DNA of 64,000 nucleotides from Chloroflexota bacterium (GCA_009838735.1 VXQZ01000037.1:22127-86126); one strand, 5' to 3'; positions 26,314 through 35,483 are shown, numbered from the stretch's first letter. The notes: generated by a model not told the origin, from the letters alone. Made by a program: numbers and translations.

Positions 26314-26616
26314 CTATTCGACCCGGCCAATCGCGTCTACCTTCCACAGGCCCTCGACCTCGACCCACTGTGTGAAGATCGTGCCGTCTCCGCCGGCGCT
26401 CTCCGGGCCGCGGAAGGTGATGTGAAGCAGGTTGTCGCCCTGATCTTCAATCTCGAAGCTCTCGGAACCCTCGGCCGAGTCGGGCTGCGCCTGCAGCGCC
26501 ATCGCCTGGCCGATGCCGACCGGCGTGAAGACCGGCATCAGTCCGGCGATGTTGTTCGAGATCAGATCCTGGGCGAACTGGTCCGCGGCTTCCAGCAGAG
26601 CGGTGGTGGCGGTCAT
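26314..26616 (-). CDS. SnoaL/NTF2-like small protein
   Basis: A 100-residue protein (ATTALLEAADQFAQDLISNNIAGLMPVFTPVG, then FRGPESAGGDGTIFTQWVEVEGLWKVDAIGRVE), matching the NTF2/SnoaL-like alpha-plus-beta pattern. These bind or isomerise small polyketide- or steroid-like ligands or serve as stability modules. No catalytic Asp/His pair is clear here. I start at the ATG at 26616, which has a GGAG site; the longer frame from 26658 lacks one. It is convergent with the hydratase gene; the stop is only 3 bp away. Confidence 0.65.
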   Translation of the reverse strand: MTATTALLEAADQFAQDLISNNIAGLMPVFTPVGIGQAMALQAQPDSAEGSESFEIEDQGDNLLHITFRGPESAGGDGTIFTQWVEVEGLWKVDAIGRVE

Positions 26617-26808
26617 TGAGAAGTCTCCAGATTGCTCGTTGAACACGGCGACAGGCAAGAAGGTAAGCGCACGGTATGCAGACGGTCTGCGTTGTGTCGT
26701 GCGTTCCGAATCTTCGACCGAATGGACACTCAGCCTACTGCGAGGCGGGATAGGCTTAGGCGGAGTTGCGCCGCATCCGAGGCTTCCCGGCGGACATTGG
26801 AGACGAAG

Positions 26809-27603
26809 ATGAGCAGTCGTTCAATCGAAATCGATGCCGAATCAGCACCACAAAAGGGCACCGGCGCCGCTATCCAGGATGGCCAGGATGCCCAGAATGG
26901 CGCGGAGCCGATCATTGCGGCCAACGGTGTGCACAAGACGTATGCAGGAGCCGGAGAGCCGGTTCACGCGTTGCGCGGAGTGACACTCTCGGTCGCACGT
27001 GGAGAGATGGTCACGATCATGGGGCCGTCAGGGTGCGGCAAGACGACGCTGCTCAACTGTTTGTCGGGCCTCGAGACGATCGAACAGGGCGAGATCTTCG
27101 TGGAGGGCCGCAGTATTCACGACATGCCGGACAACGAGCGAACGGACCATCGCGCCCGCCGGATGGGCTTCGTCTTCCAGTTCTACAACCTGCTGCCGGT
27201 GTTGTCGGCCGTTGAAAACGTCGAACTTCCGCTGCTGCTCGCCGGACTCGGACAACGCGAAGCGAGAGAACGTTCCATGGACGCGCTGGAGCAGGTCGGG
27301 CTACGTGACTGGTCAGGTCATCGGCCGGCCCAGCTGTCTGGTGGCCAGCGCCAACGCGTGACGATCGCGAGGGCGTTGGTCAACGATCCGGCGATCGTCT
27401 GGGGCGATGAGCCAACCGGCGACCTCGACTCGACCAACGCGAATCAAATCATGGAACTGCTCGAAGAGTTGAACGAGCGCAATCAACAGACGTTCGTCAT
27501 CGTCACACATGACGAGAACATCGGACGGCGGGCCAACCGCACGATTCACATGCGCGACGGCTTGATCGAGGGCGAGACGATTCACCGTCAACTCGGGAGC
27601 TAG
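26809..27603 (+). CDS. FtsX-system ABC transporter ATP-binding protein
   Basis: A 264-residue ATPase with Walker [10 protein letters not shown], signature [15 protein letters not shown], Walker [14 protein letters not shown] and switch VTHDEN. Walker B has WGDEP where most family members have LADEP. The N-terminus (about 40 residues, [13 protein letters not shown]) is a low-complexity extension before the domain. The ATG at 26809 has GGAG upstream; the ORF-track start at 26632 overlaps the SnoaL gene and is unlikely. The partner permease follows 35 bp later. Confidence 0.9.
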   Translation: MSSRSIEIDAESAPQKGTGAAIQDGQDAQNGAEPIIAANGVHKTYAGAGEPVHALRGVTLSVARGEMVTIMGPSGCGKTTLLNCLSGLETIEQGEIFVEGRSIHDMPDNERTDHRARRMGFVFQFYNLLPVLSAVENVELPLLLAGLGQREARERSMDALEQVGLRDWSGHRPAQLSGGQRQRVTIARALVNDPAIVWGDEPTGDLDSTNANQIMELLEELNERNQQTFVIVTHDENIGRRANRTIHMRDGLIEGETIHRQLGS

Positions 27604-27638
27604 GGCCAGCTCGGAATCCAGGCTGAAGAAGGGGCACC

Positions 27639-30600
27639 ATGGAAGAACTGTTTGGCCTGCCGACGATTCGCTTGATGTGGATTGTTGTCGCCATCGCGGG
27701 TGTTGCCGCCGCTGTCATCGTCTACATCTTCCTGAAGCGTCCGATTCTCGTGCGAATGGGTCTGCGCAACATTCCCCGTCGGCGCGCGCAGACGGTGCTG
27801 GTCACCATGGGTTTGACCCTGGCGACGATCATCGTCACGATCGCGTTCTCGACCGGCGACTCGCTGGCCGTCAGCGTCCGCAACCTGGCCCTGAATGGCC
27901 TCGAACGAATCGACCACTTCATCATCGAGGAAGAGACGGACGACTCGGCCGAGGACGCCGGGACCGGTATTCCCGACCAGGTGCTGAGTGATCTGCAATC
28001 CCACTTCGCTGACGATGATCGAGTGGAGGCGATATTCGGCTCACGATTCGACCTGGTGCCGATCGAGCATCCTGAGGCCGGTCAGATTGAGCCTCAATTC
28101 TTCCTGGTCGGCGTTGACCGGCAGACCGTCGATCGGCTCGACGCAGTGCGCGACAGAGACGGCGATCTGCTTCGACTGAGCGAACTGGGCGCTGATGAGA
28201 TTGTGATCAACGAGCGAGCCGCTCGTGAACTGGACGCCGAGCCGGGCGACCAGGTCAAGCTCTATGTGCTGGGCAGAGCGAGACAGTACACCGTGGCGGC
28301 CATCGGCCGCGACGCCGTCCTGACCGGAAATCTCGAGGCGGGCGGCTCGGGCGGTCTGTTGTCCATTGACGCCTACCAGAATCTCCTGGGGCCCCAGTTG
28401 TCACCGCCCGACCGCTGGGATTCCATCCTGATCAGCGGCGCGGGAGGGGTGGAAGCGCCGCTGGAATTTTCTGACGCCCTTGATCGGGACATTGAAGCAG
28501 CGCTCGACAAATTCGAGCGCCAGGAACCCGATCTGTACCTGAGCAACGGGCTCTCACGTTATGCCAGCGATGCGGTCAAGGCCGACAGCCTGGCAGACGC
28601 CGAGTTGATCGCCAGCGTCTTCACCACCCTGTTCCTGTTCATGGGTTCGTTCTCGGTCGCGGCCGGCATCCTGCTGATTTTCCTGATCTTCGCCATGCTG
28701 GCTGAAGAGCGGAAGCCGGAGATGGGCATCGCCCGGGCCGTGGGCATGCAGCGCAACGACCTGATCCAGATGTTTATCTCCGAGGGCATGGTCTACAACA
28801 TGGGCGCTGCCGTTGTTGGGGTGGTACTGGGTCTGCTCTTTGCGCTGGGGTTCATCGCTGCACTCAACCAGGGATTCGAGAGTTTCGGCTTCGTCTTTAC
28901 CTGGACGGTCACGATCAAGAGCCTGGTCATCTCGGCCTGTATTGGGATCGTGATTACGTTCATCACCGTCGTGTTCTCCAGCTTCCGAGCGTCGCGGCTG
29001 AACATCGTCGCTGCCATTCGGGATATTCCTGAGGCGCGGTACGAGGAAACCTACCCACTGACGCCCTGGCGGGTGGTCAGGAACGTCCTCGGGGTGTTCA
29101 CGACCGCAATCGGACTGGTCCTCCTGCTCACAACTCCGTTCACGCTGATACTCGGGGCTCCCATCGCATTGGTGTTGCATCTCATCGGAAGCCGCTGGTC
29201 TCAGAGGATGATTCCATGGGTGCTGCTCTTCGGCTGGCGCCTCATGCGCTGGAATCCGCAGTGGTGGGTGCTGTTCGTGATCGGCGGACTCGTCGTTCTC
29301 GACTTCGGTCTCGACCGGGAGAGTTTCTTCCCCTACATGACCGGTGTGTCGCTGATTCCTCTGGGAATTGTGATGGGTCTGAACAAGCTGCGACTTGCCA
29401 GTGTTCGGATCAACCAGCGGCTGCTCTACACGCTGGGCGCAGGATTCGTGATGTTCCTCTGGTTCATCCCCAATGACTGGCATGAGAGCTTCTTCGACAA
29501 CAATCTCAATGGCGGGCCCGAGCTGTTTGTGCTCGCCGGCACGATGCTGACCGCGGCTGGGACGCTGCTGCTGGTCTTCAACCTGGATCTGATCGTCGGC
29601 GGGGTGAGACGGACTGTGGGAGGGATCGGGCGGATGGCGCCGGTGATCCGCACAGCCGCCGCATATCCGGCGGCGGCGCGCTATCGGACCGGCATGACAA
29701 TCGCGATGATCGCGCTGATCACATTCGCCCTGGTCAACTTCACCACGATCAACTCCTCCTTCAGCCAGGCCTTCACCGGCGACGACACCGCGGGCGGATT
29801 CGAGGTCCTCGCCTTCAACACCGACGTCAATGCCGTTTCCGACATTCGCGAGGGACTGGCCGACGCCGGCGCCGACGAGGTGATCGAGGACATCGAGAAT
29901 GCCGGCAGGATCGAGGCCGGGCCTGAACGCGGAACGCGCGCCATCACGATTCTGACTGAGCGCTGGGACGCGGTGACCGAGCGCCACATTCTCGATCGCG
30001 ACGGCGGCATCCAGCTCGTGGAAACCGATCTGGCAGAAGTTGAGATCGATGACCGAGACGCGGTCGTGATTGGTGGCATCAATGACGAGTTCGTCGATGG
30101 TCAGGAAGTGAAGCTGCAGGCCATTTCCTATCGGTATGAGGACGAACGTGACGTCTGGTCGGCGCTTCGAAGCGGGGACATGGTCGCCGTGGCGACGGTA
30201 GACGCCATTGACGGAGCGTTTGGCTTTGCCGGCAATGACCTGGATCCCTGGTCAGTGCCGGACACGGTCACCGACGAGGCAACCCTGCTGCCACGCATTG
30301 TTGTTGAGGTTGGCCTCGGCGAGAACGCCCGGCAGGTCGAGGTGATCGCGATTCTTGAACGGATCAGCGGAGCATTCGTCGACCTCGACGGTGAAGACGG
30401 CGGTCTGCCGACGCTTCTGCTCCCGGAACCAGTGGCCTCACAGGTGATCGGACAGTCCGAATCGACCCGCCACTACATCTCGACCAGAGATGGGGCCGAC
30501 ACGCTCGACGTCGCCCAGGGGATCGAACGCGAGCTTCGAATCTTCGCGGTCGACATCCAGGGAGAGCTGCAGCGCCAACAGAGCACGCAGTCGTCGATCC

Positions 30601-30989
30601 TGGCACTGTTCCAGGGATTCATTGGCATCGGCCTCGTCGCCGGTTTGGCCGCTCTCGGAGTGATTGCCTTGCGCGCTGTCGTCGAACGCCGACAACAGAT
30701 CGGCGTGCTCCGCGCGATTGGCTTCCAGTCGCGGCTGGTCGGCTTCGAGTTACTGATCGAGATGGGTTTCATTGCGTTGCTCGGCCTCGGGCTCGGGACC
30801 GGGCTCGCGCTGGGTCTCGCCTGGCGTCTGTTCGCCGAGGGCACGTTCGGTGAGATATCGATGCACGTGCCGGTTGGCACCATCTTGCCGATCTTGATCG
30901 GTGCATTCCTGGCGTCGCTGGTCCTGACCTACTTCCCGGCAAGACAGGCGGCGCGCACCACGATCGCAGAGGCGTTGAGATATGAATAG
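27639..30989 (+). CDS. Large FtsX-domain ABC transporter permease (1116 aa)
   Basis: One N-terminal helix, a first extracytoplasmic domain of about 250 residues, a first FtsX helix set (FSVAAGILLIFLIFAMLAEERKPEMGIARAVGMQRNDLIQMFISEGM), extra hydrophobic helices in the middle, a second extracytoplasmic domain, and a second FtsX set (LVAGLAALGVIALRAVVERRQQIGVLRAIGFQSRLVGFELLIEMG), ending TTIAEALRYE. Two FtsX modules in one chain could form the pseudodimer that separate MacB chains make by pairing. It follows its ATPase and overlaps the hydrolase gene by eight bases. The substrate is unknown; lipoprotein or lipid extraction is typical of this class. Confidence 0.9.
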   Translation: MEELFGLPTIRLMWIVVAIAGVAAAVIVYIFLKRPILVRMGLRNIPRRRAQTVLVTMGLTLATIIVTIAFSTGDSLAVSVRNLALNGLERIDHFIIEEETDDSAEDAGTGIPDQVLSDLQSHFADDDRVEAIFGSRFDLVPIEHPEAGQIEPQFFLVGVDRQTVDRLDAVRDRDGDLLRLSELGADEIVINERAARELDAEPGDQVKLYVLGRARQYTVAAIGRDAVLTGNLEAGGSGGLLSIDAYQNLLGPQLSPPDRWDSILISGAGGVEAPLEFSDALDRDIEAALDKFERQEPDLYLSNGLSRYASDAVKADSLADAELIASVFTTLFLFMGSFSVAAGILLIFLIFAMLAEERKPEMGIARAVGMQRNDLIQMFISEGMVYNMGAAVVGVVLGLLFALGFIAALNQGFESFGFVFTWTVTIKSLVISACIGIVITFITVVFSSFRASRLNIVAAIRDIPEARYEETYPLTPWRVVRNVLGVFTTAIGLVLLLTTPFTLILGAPIALVLHLIGSRWSQRMIPWVLLFGWRLMRWNPQWWVLFVIGGLVVLDFGLDRESFFPYMTGVSLIPLGIVMGLNKLRLASVRINQRLLYTLGAGFVMFLWFIPNDWHESFFDNNLNGGPELFVLAGTMLTAAGTLLLVFNLDLIVGGVRRTVGGIGRMAPVIRTAAAYPAAARYRTGMTIAMIALITFALVNFTTINSSFSQAFTGDDTAGGFEVLAFNTDVNAVSDIREGLADAGADEVIEDIENAGRIEAGPERGTRAITILTERWDAVTERHILDRDGGIQLVETDLAEVEIDDRDAVVIGGINDEFVDGQEVKLQAISYRYEDERDVWSALRSGDMVAVATVDAIDGAFGFAGNDLDPWSVPDTVTDEATLLPRIVVEVGLGENARQVEVIAILERISGAFVDLDGEDGGLPTLLLPEPVASQVIGQSESTRHYISTRDGADTLDVAQGIERELRIFAVDIQGELQRQQSTQSSILALFQGFIGIGLVAGLAALGVIALRAVVERRQQIGVLRAIGFQSRLVGFELLIEMGFIALLGLGLGTGLALGLAWRLFAEGTFGEISMHVPVGTILPILIGAFLASLVLTYFPARQAARTTIAEALRYE

Positions 30990-31821
30990 CGACGGCGAAC
31001 AACTGAACCTACTCCGCGAACTGGCCTTTGGCTACGATCGGGATCTTCCGTTCAACGCCACAACCGCTCCGGCCGGGGACGGCGGCGGGCTGACCGTTGA
31101 ACGGTTCGAGATCACTTCGCGCTATGCGGATCGTGTTGGCGGACTGTTGCTTCGGCCGGTCGAGGCTGAGGGTCCGCGCCCGTTGATTCTGGTCGGGCAT
31201 CCGGGGACCCTGGACAAATCCAGCGACTACGTCCTCTGGCCGGCGGAGCAGTGGGTCGCACGTGGCGCGATCTGCGCGACAATCGACCAGGCCGGACATG
31301 GAGAGCGGGCCAGGCGGCCCGTCTCGATGGAGGACTTCCAGCGCTGGCCGATGCGCCGTCTGGACCAGTCGTTGCAAACCGTGGTCGACTGGATGCGAAC
31401 GCTTGACTACCTCACGGAGCGGCCGGAGGTCGATGCAGACCGGGTTGGATTTGTCGGTTTCTCGATGGGCGGCATGCGCGGGGCGCCGTTCGTCGGACTA
31501 GACGATCGGGTCAAGGCCGCGTCATTCTGCATTTCCGGTGCAAGCACCCTGTCCGGCCGAGGAGGCAGCGCCGGCGAGTTGGCGAACTCGCTCACCGATC
31601 CTGGCGTCTACGCGCCGCTGATGGCCGGCCGAGCGGTGCAAGTGGTAGCTGGCGAACGAGACGACCTGATCACGCCAGAAGCGACGCAGCGCTTCTACGA
31701 TCAGCTGTCCGAGCCGAGAGAACTGGTCTGGTTGCCCTGCGGTCACTGGGATTTCATGCCGCAGGGGATTCAGCCTGTCGGGCCGTTCCTCGAGCGGCAT
31801 CTGGGCTTCGGCGACGGTTAG
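30982..31821 (+). CDS. Alpha/beta hydrolase (dienelactone hydrolase/acyl-esterase type)
   Basis: A 279-residue serine hydrolase with oxyanion segment LILVGHPGTLD, nucleophile elbow GFSMGG (Ser161), acid in AGERDDLITPE and His in LPCGHWDFMP. No signal peptide is present. Translation overlaps the ABC permease by eight bases, which implies coupling: the hydrolase may release or modify the transported acyl compound. The stop overlaps the convergent CoA-transferase stop by four bases. Confidence 0.85.
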   Translation: MNSDGEQLNLLRELAFGYDRDLPFNATTAPAGDGGGLTVERFEITSRYADRVGGLLLRPVEAEGPRPLILVGHPGTLDKSSDYVLWPAEQWVARGAICATIDQAGHGERARRPVSMEDFQRWPMRRLDQSLQTVVDWMRTLDYLTERPEVDADRVGFVGFSMGGMRGAPFVGLDDRVKAASFCISGASTLSGRGGSAGELANSLTDPGVYAPLMAGRAVQVVAGERDDLITPEATQRFYDQLSEPRELVWLPCGHWDFMPQGIQPVGPFLERHLGFGDG

Positions 31822-33062
31822 CTCAGTACGCCCGACGAGGTCAGCTCCGCTACTTCATCCGCCGAGTAACCGAGGACTTGCGTCGCCACTTCGTAAGTGT
31901 GCTGGCCGAAGAGTGGCGCCGGCGAGGCCAGGTAGCCCGGCGTCTCGTGCAGCTTGACGATCGGACCGTCGTAGAGCGAGATGTCCGTCTCGGGGTGGTC
32001 GAGGTACTCGTAGAATCCTCGGGCGGCGAGATGATCGTCGTGCTCGCACATGTCCTCGGCGTCCTGCACCAGGGCCGCGGCGACGCCGACCGATTGCAGC
32101 TGGAGCGCCAGCGCGGCGGCATCGAATGAGGCGGTCCAGTCGGAGAGCGTTATGTAAAGTTCATCCTCGTGCCGCCGGCGGCCGAGCAGGGTTGCGAAGC
32201 GATCGTCCGTGGTGAACGCTGCGCCCTCGGCGACGGCGCGGAGCGATTCCCACTGGGCGTCGTCGCCCACGGCGATGGCGATCCAGCGTTCTCGTCCTGA
32301 GGGATCGTCGGCGCAGCGGTAGATGCCGTGCGGGCACATCCAACTCGATTTGTTGCCGTTGCGGACCTGGTTGACGCCGTTGGCGGTGTAGTCGAGCAGC
32401 GAGGGGCCCATGGTGGCAGCGACCGACTCGACCTGGGCCAGCTCGATCCGCTGTCCCTGTCCAGTCTTCCGACGGTGCCTGAGCGCCGCCAGGATGGCGA
32501 TCACGGTGTGGCCCGGGTTGACGACGTAGTCGGGGTAGTTGGTGCCTACGCCCACGGGCGCCCGGTCCGGATCGCCGGAGAGGTGCGAGATCCCGGTGGT
32601 CGGAGTCAGCACGGCGCCGAAGCCGAGGAAGTCGCGATGGGGGCCGCTGAGACCCTGCATCGGCATGTAGGCGGCGATGATGTCGGGCTTGACTTCGCGG
32701 AGTTGCTCGTAGGTCAGGTTCCAGCGTTCGAAGATGCGCGGGGTCAGGTTGGAGAGGAAGACGTCGGAGCGCTCGATCAGGCGGTAGGCGACTTCTTGCG
32801 AGCCTTCCGCCGACATGTTGAGGAGGAAGGAGCGCTTGTCGGCATTGAAGTTGTTGAAGTAGGCGCAGACGTTGTAGCCGGTCTTGCCGGGCTTGATCGG
32901 CTGCCCGAGCCGCAGGCCATCGACCCGCGCCTCCGATTCGATGCGGATCACGTCCGCGCCGAAGTCGGCGAGGGTGCGCGCGGCGATTGGTCCGACGCCG
33001 AACCAGGAGAAGTCGGCCACTCGAATGCCCTCAAGTGGACGCGATCCGTTTGTTGCTGTCAT
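31818..33062 (-). CDS. CaiB/BaiF class III CoA-transferase
   Basis: A 414-residue class III CoA-transferase: GIRVADFSWFGVGPIAARTLADFGADVIRIE, FNADKRSFLLNMSAEGSQEVAYRLIERSDVFLSNL and GVGTNYPDYVVNPGHTVIAILAALRHRRKTGQGQRIELAQ. The aspartate in NYPDY fits the position of the conserved acyl-anhydride aspartate of the family. It transfers CoA from a donor acyl-CoA to a carboxylic acid. The overlapping upstream gene is another family member that lacks the aspartate, so the two may form a heteromer. Confidence 0.9.
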   Translation of the reverse strand: MTATNGSRPLEGIRVADFSWFGVGPIAARTLADFGADVIRIESEARVDGLRLGQPIKPGKTGYNVCAYFNNFNADKRSFLLNMSAEGSQEVAYRLIERSDVFLSNLTPRIFERWNLTYEQLREVKPDIIAAYMPMQGLSGPHRDFLGFGAVLTPTTGISHLSGDPDRAPVGVGTNYPDYVVNPGHTVIAILAALRHRRKTGQGQRIELAQVESVAATMGPSLLDYTANGVNQVRNGNKSSWMCPHGIYRCADDPSGRERWIAIAVGDDAQWESLRAVAEGAAFTTDDRFATLLGRRRHEDELYITLSDWTASFDAAALALQLQSVGVAAALVQDAEDMCEHDDHLAARGFYEYLDHPETDISLYDGPIVKLHETPGYLASPAPLFGQHTYEVATQVLGYSADEVAELTSSGVLS

Positions 33063-34342
33063 ATCGCGCCCTCTCCGGCGAAGGCAATCAGGTCCTCGGC
33101 GGGGATGCCGACTTCGTCGACCCAGACCTCCTGGTTATGTTCTCCGATTTGCGGGGCCGGACGCCGGATGCTCGCCGGCGTCTCTGACAGATGGTAGGGA
33201 GGACCGGGATAGCGAAGGGCGGCGTCTTCGGAGCCCAGGCGGGTCGGCTGATTGAGTTCCAGCCACCACTCTCGCACGGCCAGGTGCTCGCTGTCGGCGA
33301 TGTCGGACGGCGTCGCGACCTGTCCGATCAGCAGCCGCCGCGATTGGCCCTCCTCGTAGGCCTCCATCGTCGTCTTGCTTGCGTAGAACCTCGTCAGCAC
33401 CTCCTGCGCGCGGGCCAGGACCGGCGCGTGCTTGGCCTGCTCTTCCTCATCGAGCAGGATGCGCATGTTGAAGTTGGCGAATGTGTTGGCGTACTCCGGC
33501 TCGGTCAGATCCTCGGCCATGCCGCTCTCGTCCATCCAGCCGATGACTTCGGTCCAGGGCGCACCGAATCCGGGGACGCCGACCATCGAGAAGATGTAGC
33601 CGTCGCTGGTCTCGTATGTCCCGATACCGGGCAGTCGATGGCTCTCGCCAACCCGCTCGCGCGAGGTGCCCTGGAAGTCCCACTGCAGGTGGGCGGTCTC
33701 CTGGCAGATCGAGAGCGCCTCCTGGATCGAGGTCTCGACGCGTTGTCCGCTGCCTGTCGCCTCGGCCTGCAACAGCGCCAACAATGCGCCCTGGGCGGCC
33801 GAGATGCCGGCTACGGCGTAGGCCTGGTTGCCGGCGATCCTCATTGGGGAGCCGTCCGGGTATCCGGCCAGCGTGGCGATTCCCGCGGCCGCCTGGGCGA
33901 CGATGTCGGTGACCTCCCAGCCGGCCCTGGGTCCGTCGAGGCCGAAGCCGGTGATTGAGACCCAGATCAAGGCCGGTTGTGCTTCCATGTAGGCGTCGGG
34001 ATCGACATCGTGCTCGGCCAGCTCGGCACGTTCCGCGGCCGTCCAGGACTCGATCACGATGTCGGCGGTCTTGACGAGTTCGCCGAAGAGCCAGCGTCCG
34101 TCGAATTGTCCGAGGTCGAGCGTGACCGAGCGCTTGTTGGCGTTGAAGTACCAGAAGCGAAGCGAGGTCTCGCGGCCGGGGATGCCCTGCCAGAAGGGGG
34201 CGCGGCCGCGAGAAGGATCGCCGCCGACGGGCTCGACCTTGATCACGTCGGCGCCGAGGTCGGCGAGGAGCTTGCCGCAGTACCAGCCCATCTCGGAGGT
34301 GAGGTCGAGGATGCGAACGCCGTCGAGTGCTGATTGGGTCAT
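33059..34342 (-). CDS. CaiB/BaiF class III CoA-transferase lacking the catalytic Asp
   Basis: A 427-residue paralogue (GVRILDLTSEMGWYCGKLLADLGADVIKVEP, FNANKRSVTLDLGQFDGRWLFGELVKTADIVIESWTAAERAELA). At the position where family members usually show the catalytic Asp, this protein reads GNQAYAVAGISAAQGALLAL; by alignment with formyl-CoA transferase a tyrosine or neighbour occupies the site. I infer a structural partner for the enzyme encoded 4 bases downstream. Heteromeric class III CoA-transferases exist, such as BbsEF and SmtAB. Confidence 0.85.
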   Translation of the reverse strand: MTQSALDGVRILDLTSEMGWYCGKLLADLGADVIKVEPVGGDPSRGRAPFWQGIPGRETSLRFWYFNANKRSVTLDLGQFDGRWLFGELVKTADIVIESWTAAERAELAEHDVDPDAYMEAQPALIWVSITGFGLDGPRAGWEVTDIVAQAAAGIATLAGYPDGSPMRIAGNQAYAVAGISAAQGALLALLQAEATGSGQRVETSIQEALSICQETAHLQWDFQGTSRERVGESHRLPGIGTYETSDGYIFSMVGVPGFGAPWTEVIGWMDESGMAEDLTEPEYANTFANFNMRILLDEEEQAKHAPVLARAQEVLTRFYASKTTMEAYEEGQSRRLLIGQVATPSDIADSEHLAVREWWLELNQPTRLGSEDAALRYPGPPYHLSETPASIRRPAPQIGEHNQEVWVDEVGIPAEDLIAFAGEGAI

Positions 34343-34384
34343 GGTGGGATTGTAGGAGGCGATCTGTGCGCATCAGGGTGGTTG

Positions 34385-34600
34385 GCAGAAAAATTTTCCT
34401 GGCGCAGGAACCAGAGAAAAAGGCGAGCACCTCCAGTGTTTTGCGGGGTTTCATGAGTTTCGGGGTGGTTGGAAGTGGTTGATTTTGGTCGGCTGTGGTC
34501 GGGTTGGGGTGCACGGATTTGTTCGATCTTGTTCGGATTTGGACGGAATTGTGCGGTTGTGAGTCGGCGCTGGCGGTCAGGGGTCGGAAAGTTCGGGGGG
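34385..34600 (+). repeat. Novel dispersed element E, copy C
   Basis: Core CACCTCCAGTGTTTTGCGGGG at 34428-34448, with the invariant loop. It is preceded by a poly-A/T stretch (AGAAAAATTTTCCTGGCG) and followed by GTGGTTGGAAGTGGTTGATTTTGGTCGG, which closely matches copy A. Decamers (TTGTTCGATC, TTGTTCGGAT, TTGGACGGAA) are phased at 10 bp in 34511-34560. The stem is weaker here than in A and B. It fills most of the 367-bp gap before the toxin-antitoxin-like pair. No believable ORF is present. Confidence 0.65.
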
Positions 34601-34656
34601 TGTTCGGGTGTGCTGGTGGGAGAATGAATGTCCGCCGTACATTGGGGGACCTTGGG

Positions 34657-34700
34657 CGCCCTCACCCTAACCCTCTCCCTCGGGGAGAGGGGACCGGAGG
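34657..34700. repeat. Palindromic repeat related to the GGGGGAG family, copy 3
   Basis: CCCTCTCCC-TCG-GGGAGAGGG is a perfect 9-bp hairpin at 34671-34691, preceded by CCCTCACCCTAA. Repeats of this type are widespread in high-GC bacteria. It ends just before the GTG of the next gene. Confidence 0.7.
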
Positions 34701-34709
34701 GGCCAAACA

Positions 34710-35195
34710 GTGATTCGATTCGGTTCCTTGGGTTCATACGCGAAGGCCTGGGCTGTCATTTCAGAATATCAGCACATGCGGTCGGATGCGCTGATTCGAC
34801 GGAGGAGTACGTATGCTGGCTTGCAGGAGGCGGAGATGGCGATCAGGAAAATGGAAGGCGAGCCGGTTCCAGACCGCGAAGTGATGCCGATGTCGGAGAT
34901 CCGGCGTTGGAAGGGGATGCGGCTTGAGGAGTACGTGGAGCTGTATCCAGTCTGGGCCGACTGGATGAGCAATCACAGCCAACTGATGTACGACGAAGAC
35001 GGTGGGGCGTGGGTCCCGCGGTGGGATCCTGAAGTCGGCGTGGGGATTGGCTGGGAGGACGACGAGGAGTTCACTCCGGATCATGTTGAGGGGCTGGTTG
35101 CAGAGGCGAAGAGAGCGCTGGAAGAGGTCAGGGCCGGAGGGGGTGTGGACTTTCGCGAGCTAGACGAGGACGAGTCGTTTTCGGCTGACGACTAA
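34710..35195 (+). CDS. Hypothetical protein, candidate antitoxin upstream of RelE/ParE-like toxin
   Basis: A 161-residue protein by the ORF track (GTG start). The conserved-looking core begins nearer MAIRKMEGEPVPDREVMPMSEIRRWKGMRLEEYVELYPVWADWMSN. I recognise no domain. The C-terminal half is acidic and ends in AEAKRALEEVRAGGGVDFRELDEDESFSADD, an antitoxin-like tail. It lies 6 bases before a RelE/ParE-like gene, the usual antitoxin-first order. The start is uncertain because the upstream DNA is repeat. It could instead be an unrelated small protein. Confidence 0.5.
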   Translation: MIRFGSLGSYAKAWAVISEYQHMRSDALIRRRSTYAGLQEAEMAIRKMEGEPVPDREVMPMSEIRRWKGMRLEEYVELYPVWADWMSNHSQLMYDEDGGAWVPRWDPEVGVGIGWEDDEEFTPDHVEGLVAEAKRALEEVRAGGGVDFRELDEDESFSADD

Positions 35196-35201
35196 CTGGC
35201 C

Positions 35202-35483
35202 GTGCGCTTCAAGGTCACCCTCAATGATGAGGCGAGGGCGCAGTTGCGTGGGCTAGCTCCCGGCCCCAAGCGGCTCGTCCGGGGAGTCCTGCGAGAGATG
35301 GAAGATGATCCGTTCGCGCTTGACTATCGTCAGTTTGATCGACCAGAAGTGGTGTACCGCATTCGCGAGGGTGATTATCGGATCGTGTTTGAGCCTGGTC
35401 CTAGGCATCGCGAGGTGACAGTGACGCGGATTGGTCATCGGGGGTGGGTGTATCAGGGGTTGGGACGTTCCAGCGACGTCTGA
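35202..35483 (+). CDS. RelE/ParE-like toxin-fold protein
   Basis: A 93-residue basic protein with the RelE/ParE pattern: FKVTLNDEARAQLRGLAPGPKRLVRGVLREMEDDPFA, then RIREGDYRIVFEPGPRHREVTVTRIGHRGWVYQ. The YRIVFE and RIGHR blocks are characteristic of RelE-superfamily ribonuclease toxins or ParE gyrase poisons. GTG start 6 bases after the previous stop. It may be a mobile stability module: it sits between three repeat elements, and its base composition is less GC-rich than its neighbours. Confidence 0.72.
   Translation: MRFKVTLNDEARAQLRGLAPGPKRLVRGVLREMEDDPFALDYRQFDRPEVVYRIREGDYRIVFEPGPRHREVTVTRIGHRGWVYQGLGRSSDV

Noticed and set aside
28554-29987. 477-residue minus-strand ORF opposite the FtsX permease
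   Set aside because: Its product is His/Asp/Glu/Gln-rich with no domain, while the plus-strand permease has clear motifs; it is a high-GC shadow.
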